DNA of 64,000 bases from JAHRAW01 sp965226545 (GTDB taxonomy: Bacteria > Pseudomonadota > Gammaproteobacteria > Arenicellales > Poriferihabitantaceae): the NCBI GenBank assembly GCA_965226545.1, contig OZ245364.1, forward strand, positions 2,604,001 through 2,668,000. The letters run 5' to 3'. How positions within the stretch are numbered: position 1 is the first letter of the stretch; each line of letters opens with the position of its first letter. The position numbers and the translations under genes are program-made. Under the pieces are notes generated by a model. The model saw only the letters and a program-made list of their open reading frames with translations, was not told where the DNA came from and did no database searches. Positions 60,066 to 64,000 of the stretch are shown here, piece by piece.

Positions 60066-61984
60066 CGTTTTTTACCCTCTGCATCTTGGTCAACGATTTC
60101 GTAAGCCCGCACAACAATCGAGTCGCTTACGGGTTTTTCGAGAGAAACTTGCAGGGCAACGCGCGGAATTGTGCCGTCACCCAATTTTTCGACCTGCAAG
60201 GCAACACTTTTACCTTTAACCTCCGCTTTGTTGCCGGCGAAATTCGCATCGACGATGCCGAGCACGCCATCCACTTTGCCGTCATCGCCTCTCACCTCAA
60301 GCAAGACGTACATTTTTCCAGATTTCTCCGCGGTAAAGAAAACGGTTTTCTTTTCACCGCTCGTGGTGTCCGCAACAACGCGAACGTTGTTTATTACAAC
60401 GGCTTTTCTTGGTGTTTTGGTGCCTTCGGTGCCTTCCTCGGTTTTCACACCACCTCCGCCACCGCCAACACCACCACTATTGTGGTCACTGTCGCCTTCA
60501 ACATCACCCGAATCCCCGTCGTCATCGTCAATCACGAGGGCTGGGATTGACCGTCTTCTTTGCGGTTTTAACGTGCAGTCTGAAATCCCCTCGATATCCG
60601 GCTCATCACCATCGCCCGGCATGGTTTCTTCCCGGGCGATGTCGGGAAAGAATTTGCTTAACTCGTCAAGCGGCGTAGATTCGGTTTCTGGGGGTTTGGC
60701 AAGCGACTTAACGCTATTGCGCACCCAATTAACGAGTTCGTTGAGGGCTTTTTTGGCTTCTTTGTGGCGTTGTGCTTCACTGACCCGATTGGGTTCGAAT
60801 GCATTGTGTTGCGGATTTTCCATATCACGCAACAACGAATTGCCTTTGGTGCTGTCGCACATGAATACGGCGGCAAAATCCATACACCCAGGCCATCGCT
60901 CGAGGCGCGATTGTCGGTCAGTAATCAGCATGCCTGTCTTTCGTAGCAACGCCACCCGCTTGGGCAACCCTTCGTCCACCTGCAACCAGATGCGGCAGTG
61001 CCCCAACGTATTCAGTTCAGCATCCTTGGATTGGCCTTGCATCGCATTGTAGTAGTGACGCGAGTTTTCGACCTTTTCCTTGTTAACGTCAAATTGTTTA
61101 ATTTTGTCGAAACAAGCACCCAGGTTTTCCCGGTCAATCACTTCGATGTCTTCACGCTCGTTTTGGATTAATACCTCGAGTTTGCCGTCGTAAATTGCAC
61201 GGAAAAAATTTGCCACCACGGTCGCCATCACCTTTTGCCACCAATTTTTGTCGGCGACAAAGCCGGGGATAAAAACAACGCAACCTTGCGCTTTTGGGCG
61301 CAATATCTGCGGGATATTTCCTTCAATCGGCATACAATCTTCCGGCTCGCCATAAAAGCCAGTGGATTGTGTGTACTTGCGCTTTTTGGAATTCGTTTCG
61401 TTCGGCATCAGATGTGACACCAAAACGGATTTACCTTGGGCGAGAGTAACTTCGTCGCCGCTGTCGTCTTTATACAACGTCGAGTAAAAAACCGTGCGCA
61501 ATGCCGACACCGCAAAAGGCGCGTTTTTACCAATGCCATATGAGCCGCCGGCGGTTGGGTCCGATTTGTCGCTGACACCAAGCGCTTTGGTGATGGCGTG
61601 CCACTGCCCTTCAAAATTGCGGTAATCGCCGCGCAAGCCGCTTGTGCCTGCATCAGAAATCCGCAGGCAAGGAATTTGTTTTGCCTGCAACACATTAATC
61701 GCGTTTTTAAAAAACGAAGTGGCTTTGTCGCTTTTGCTTTCAGCCAAGCACTGTTGGATGACTTTCAGCAACTCATCCGCACCCGGAAAATCCCCGCGAT
61801 TGATTTTCACAAAATCGAATTCAACCGTAACCTTGGTGTTGCCGACGTTGGCATCCAGCGAATTTTGGATGATTTCACGCGCCAAACTGTCAAAACGCGC
61901 ACCGGTAAATGTTTCAATACCGGCATCGTTAAAACCCTGATATGTTCCGCCACCGCTTGGCGGGAAAACCCATTTAACGCTCAT
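60062..61984 (-). CDS. GHKL (HSP90/MutL-type) ATPase
   Basis: 640 residues. The ATP-binding Bergerat fold is clear: N-box AREIIQNSLDA (Glu37, Asn41, Asp44), G1 box RISDAGTSGLRGD (Asp111, Gly113, Gly116) and G2/lid GGSYGIGKNAPF (147-157). A second domain (to about 450) has a transducer-like character with RTVFYSTLYKDD and LVSHLMPNE. A low-complexity linker of Asp/Gly/Glu (about 485-530; GGVGGGGGG) leads to a C-terminal beta-rich domain. Not MutL itself: MutL would have LDELVxNSxDAG and a C-terminal dimer domain. Starts 20 bases after the methyltransferase stop; its own stop overlaps the next start. Confidence 0.82.
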   Translation of the reverse strand: MSVKWVFPPSGGGTYQGFNDAGIETFTGARFDSLAREIIQNSLDANVGNTKVTVEFDFVKINRGDFPGADELLKVIQQCLAESKSDKATSFFKNAINVLQAKQIPCLRISDAGTSGLRGDYRNFEGQWHAITKALGVSDKSDPTAGGSYGIGKNAPFAVSALRTVFYSTLYKDDSGDEVTLAQGKSVLVSHLMPNETNSKKRKYTQSTGFYGEPEDCMPIEGNIPQILRPKAQGCVVFIPGFVADKNWWQKVMATVVANFFRAIYDGKLEVLIQNEREDIEVIDRENLGACFDKIKQFDVNKEKVENSRHYYNAMQGQSKDAELNTLGHCRIWLQVDEGLPKRVALLRKTGMLITDRQSRLERWPGCMDFAAVFMCDSTKGNSLLRDMENPQHNAFEPNRVSEAQRHKEAKKALNELVNWVRNSVKSLAKPPETESTPLDELSKFFPDIAREETMPGDGDEPDIEGISDCTLKPQRRRSIPALVIDDDDGDSGDVEGDSDHNSGGVGGGGGGVKTEEGTEGTKTPRKAVVINNVRVVADTTSGEKKTVFFTAEKSGKMYVLLEVRGDDGKVDGVLGIVDANFAGNKAEVKGKSVALQVEKLGDGTIPRVALQVSLEKPVSDSIVVRAYEIVDQDAEGKKR

Positions 61985-62003
61985 AATTTATGCACCGTCG
62001 ATG

Positions 62004-63044
62004 TCAACCCGCGTTTTCGCAACGCGAATCGGATTGGTAAAATCTCAAACAAGCATCCGCCAACCGCTCAGCCACCGGCAACGACACCGCATTGCCGATT
62101 TGTTGATAGCATTCCTTTGTAGGCATGTCCGCTGGAAAATGAGTGTTTTCGAACCCTTGCAGTTTAGCGCATTCGCCGACGGTTAAGCGACGAACGCCCC
62201 ATTGGTCGAAAATAAACGGCACATTATGTCCGCCGCCGCCCATGTTGGCGGTCAAGGTCGGGCATTTGTTGGCGTATTCGCGCACATAATAGCGGCGCAA
62301 TTGATAGATGCTTTTTTCATCGCCTTTACTCATCTTGTCGCGAATATGCGAGCAATAGCGATTATCGTCCGGCAAATAATCTTTCGTTCTCGCCTTTTTT
62401 CGGCGGTCGATGAACTTGGCAAGCGGAAGCGTTTTCGTCCCGGGCATTGGCTTGGGAAACTCAAAACTGTTGCAATAAAAAGCATCGGTGCTTGCTGCCA
62501 CCATAAACAAACGCTCCCTGCCTTGTGGCAGGTCTGAAATCTCGTCGGTTTTAAGGATTTGGCAGTTGTCTCTGTCAAACCAATAACCCGCGAGTTGTAT
62601 TTTGTTGATAATGGTCTGCAACCATCTGCCGCCATCGCCGTTTGCCAGATATGGCACGTTTTCCAAAAGCAAAATTTTCGGCTTGTTTTCTTCGAATTCA
62701 TCAATTAAACGAATGATTTCGAAAAACAGTTTGCCGCGGTCGTCGTTAAAACCGTGCTTGCGTCCGGCATGCGAAAAACTTTGACACGGAAACCCGGCGG
62801 TTAAAATATCCACAGGCGCAAGTTTATGGTCTTCAACCGACAAATTACGAACATCGTCTTCGTGCATCTCGACATCTTGATAATTCTCGGCAAAAGTGCG
62901 GACAGCGGCGGCGTCCTTTTCATTCGCCCAAAGCGTTTTAATGCCGGCGTGCTTCAAGCCGGCGCAAAAGCCGCCCATGCCGGCAAACAGGCATGCGGCG
63001 GTCGGTTTGCGACCGTTCGTTTGTTGAGTATTGGCGCGCGACAT
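62004..63044 (-). CDS. DNA (cytosine-5) methyltransferase
   Basis: About 346 residues. Motif I LFAGMGGFCAGL, motif IV GFPCQSFSHAG (catalytic Cys ~87), motif VI LLLENV, motif VIII QGRERLF, then a variable target-recognition region (about 205-275), motif IX RRLTVGECAKLQGF and motif X QIGNAVSLPVAERLA. Complete set, so likely active. Target sequence not deducible. The ATG at 63044 is preceded by GGTGA at 9 bases; an alternative ATG is at 63053. Leads the GHKL/unknown/DUF6339 genes. Confidence 0.93.
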   Translation of the reverse strand: MSRANTQQTNGRKPTAACLFAGMGGFCAGLKHAGIKTLWANEKDAAAVRTFAENYQDVEMHEDDVRNLSVEDHKLAPVDILTAGFPCQSFSHAGRKHGFNDDRGKLFFEIIRLIDEFEENKPKILLLENVPYLANGDGGRWLQTIINKIQLAGYWFDRDNCQILKTDEISDLPQGRERLFMVAASTDAFYCNSFEFPKPMPGTKTLPLAKFIDRRKKARTKDYLPDDNRYCSHIRDKMSKGDEKSIYQLRRYYVREYANKCPTLTANMGGGGHNVPFIFDQWGVRRLTVGECAKLQGFENTHFPADMPTKECYQQIGNAVSLPVAERLADACLRFYQSDSRCENAG

Positions 63045-63093
63045 TTTGTACATTCACCATGTCTGGTGCCGCGTACTATAAGGAATTTGCCGC

Positions 63094-63246
63094 TCAATAG
63101 CAGCAAGGCAAATCCGCCCGCCAAGCGGAGTTTTGCGTCGGCTCAACCGCAAAATAAAACCGCTCGGTCAATGCCCCGACAATTTCATTTTCACTTTTGT
63201 CGAGAAACTTGTCGATGCTGTCGGAGTAATGGGCGCGCGATGGCAT
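63094..63246 (-). pseudogene. N-terminal remnant of a DUF2075-type helicase
   Basis: 50 codons: MPSRAHYSDSIDKFLDKSEN, then EIVGALTERFYFAVEPTQNSAW and a stop soon after. The pattern (YSDSI..FL...EI.GAL....FAVEPTQ..AW) is how many DUF2075 DNA/RNA helicase-like proteins begin, and those run to about 600 residues. Here the rest is gone, so this seems to be what is left after a deletion between the nuclease and methyltransferase genes. Identification is from memory of the family. Confidence 0.5.
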
Positions 63247-63258
63247 GGGTGATAAATG

Positions 63259-64000
63259 TTATTCACTCCGCAAAATTTTACTCAATATGGATTCGATAAT
63301 GTCGTCTAAATTCCGCTCGTCCAATTCGGCATGGGGGATTCCAAGTTCTTCCAGTACGGCTTTAAACCGTCGAAACCCTTGCGACGCGACATTTTCTTCG
63401 GTGCGCAACTCAACCCACAAAACATCGAGGGAATCAAGTTGGTCTTTGTTGGTTTGTGACAATTTGTCGGCGACAAACACGCGGCTGCCGCGCGCAATCA
63501 CCGCATCGGCGCTTTCCGGATTGCCGCGCCCTATTAGTTTAACTTCACATTTATACTCTTCGTCGCCAATCAAATAAAAATCGACCTCGCGCACAAAAGT
63601 TTGCATGTCGCCCGCATCGCCTCTCATTTCGGCGCGATAATTTTTCTCAGCAACACCGTACAACATGCATAAAGTTTGCATTAATGGTTTCTCGACTCGC
63701 TTGCCCGCCGTACTCCACAACCCGCCGCGCAAAGCGGACCTTTTAACCGCAAGCGTGTTAATGACAATTAATGTTTCGCCGATATTTAAATCAACGCTCA
63801 CACTGTTAAATCGCAATGTTAAAGTTAAATCGATGCCATCTTCGGAATCCGAGAGTGTCTGAATAAAATCGTATAAATCGTCGTAATGCGCGCGCGAAGT
63901 GTCAATCACCACCTGCTTGGTCGTCGTGCCGCGCATATTGTTAATAGTTTTCATGTTCAAGCCGGCGTTAATGGCAATGTCTTCCTTCGGAAAATTTTCA
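63259..64000 (-). CDS. CfrBI-family-like type II restriction endonuclease, 5' end outside window
   Basis: The frame is open to the right edge (it reads ENFPKEDIAINAGLNMKTIN before the ATG at 63954), so the start lies beyond 64000; about 247 residues are visible. REVDFYLIGDEEYKCEVKLIG fits a PD-(D/E)XK site (Asp in VDFYL; Glu and Lys in CEVK), followed by GNPESADAVIARGSRVFVADKLS and VLWVELR, which match the CfrBI-type restriction enzyme family as I recall it. Upstream residues AGLNMKTINNM look helix-turn-helix-like. Paired methyltransferases in this family are often N4-cytosine type, whereas the neighbour here is C5. Confidence 0.72.
   Translation of the reverse strand, partial: ENFPKEDIAINAGLNMKTINNMRGTTTKQVVIDTSRAHYDDLYDFIQTLSDSEDGIDLTLTLRFNSVSVDLNIGETLIVINTLAVKRSALRGGLWSTAGKRVEKPLMQTLCMLYGVAEKNYRAEMRGDAGDMQTFVREVDFYLIGDEEYKCEVKLIGRGNPESADAVIARGSRVFVADKLSQTNKDQLDSLDVLWVELRTEENVASQGFRRFKAVLEELGIPHAELDERNLDDIIESILSKILRSE

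Noticed and set aside
60062..61984. GHKL gene as mutL
   Set aside because: The ATP-binding motifs fit the superfamily, but MutL-specific sequence and its C-terminal domain are missing, and the context is a methyltransferase operon.

Overview
The window looks like a chromosomal segment of a GC-rich Gram-negative bacterium, most probably a gammaproteobacterium. The evidence is a complete tolQRAB-pal-cpoB set next to ruvCAB and yebC, an argH-lptM-lysA run, an aroK-aroB pair divergent from a class A PBP, an RND efflux pair, and a TonB-dependent B12 receptor under a cobalamin riboswitch. A copper nitrite reductase, sulfoacetaldehyde acetyltransferase (Xsc) and alanine dehydrogenase suggest use of taurine-type sulfonates and amino acids and some nitrite reduction. 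I do not assign a genus.

Layout. 1-8.3 kb: nirK (5' end outside the window), an AI-2E-family permease, an M48/TPR lipoprotein protease, xsc, then ald with a T4-endonuclease-V-type DNA glycosylase and a SLOG protein. 8.6-15.1 kb: a Nudix hydrolase and a branched-chain amino-acid-type ABC transporter (livG, livF, livH, livM; livK convergent). 15.7-20.8 kb: a four-gene locus with an ExbB/MotA-like channel, two anchored partners and a tandem SUMF1-fold protein. 21.1-32.2 kb: PBP1a, aroK, aroB, argH, lptM, lysA, an EamA remnant, a 5'-nucleotidase, aroE and a TPK-like protein. 32.4-41.8 kb: an RND pump, then the riboswitch with btuB-cobQ-btuF. 41.9-49.6 kb: sufSE, a PP-loop ATPase, a ThDP enzyme, an SDR, a membrane di-iron hydroxylase, a GIY-YIG protein, an alpha/beta hydrolase and tRNA-Lys. 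49.7-58.4 kb: cpoB-pal-tolBARQ and ruvBAC-yebC, read leftwards. 58.4-64 kb: a leftward defence-type operon with a CfrBI-like nuclease (5' end outside), a helicase remnant, an m5C methyltransferase, a GHKL ATPase, an unknown protein and a DUF6339-type protein, ending 14 bases before yebC.

Two loci are the best candidates for undescribed biology. One is the GHKL ATPase / unknown / DUF6339 module tied to a DNA methyltransferase and nuclease. The other is the proton-channel plus SUMF1-scaffold locus, whose parts list resembles the GldK/GldL/GldM logic of gliding and type IX secretion although I see no direct sequence relation. A third, genome-style signal is that most intergenic gaps hold degenerate short-period repeats (AGTG-, GTTAAC-, ATGCA- and GATGAC-like units). 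The same kind of repeat has entered coding sequence: the ArgH tail, a CobQ loop, the BtuF signal peptide and the N-termini of the SDR and RuvB. Several genes also have a TATAAT-like hexamer 6-7 bases before the start codon, which suggests leaderless transcripts.
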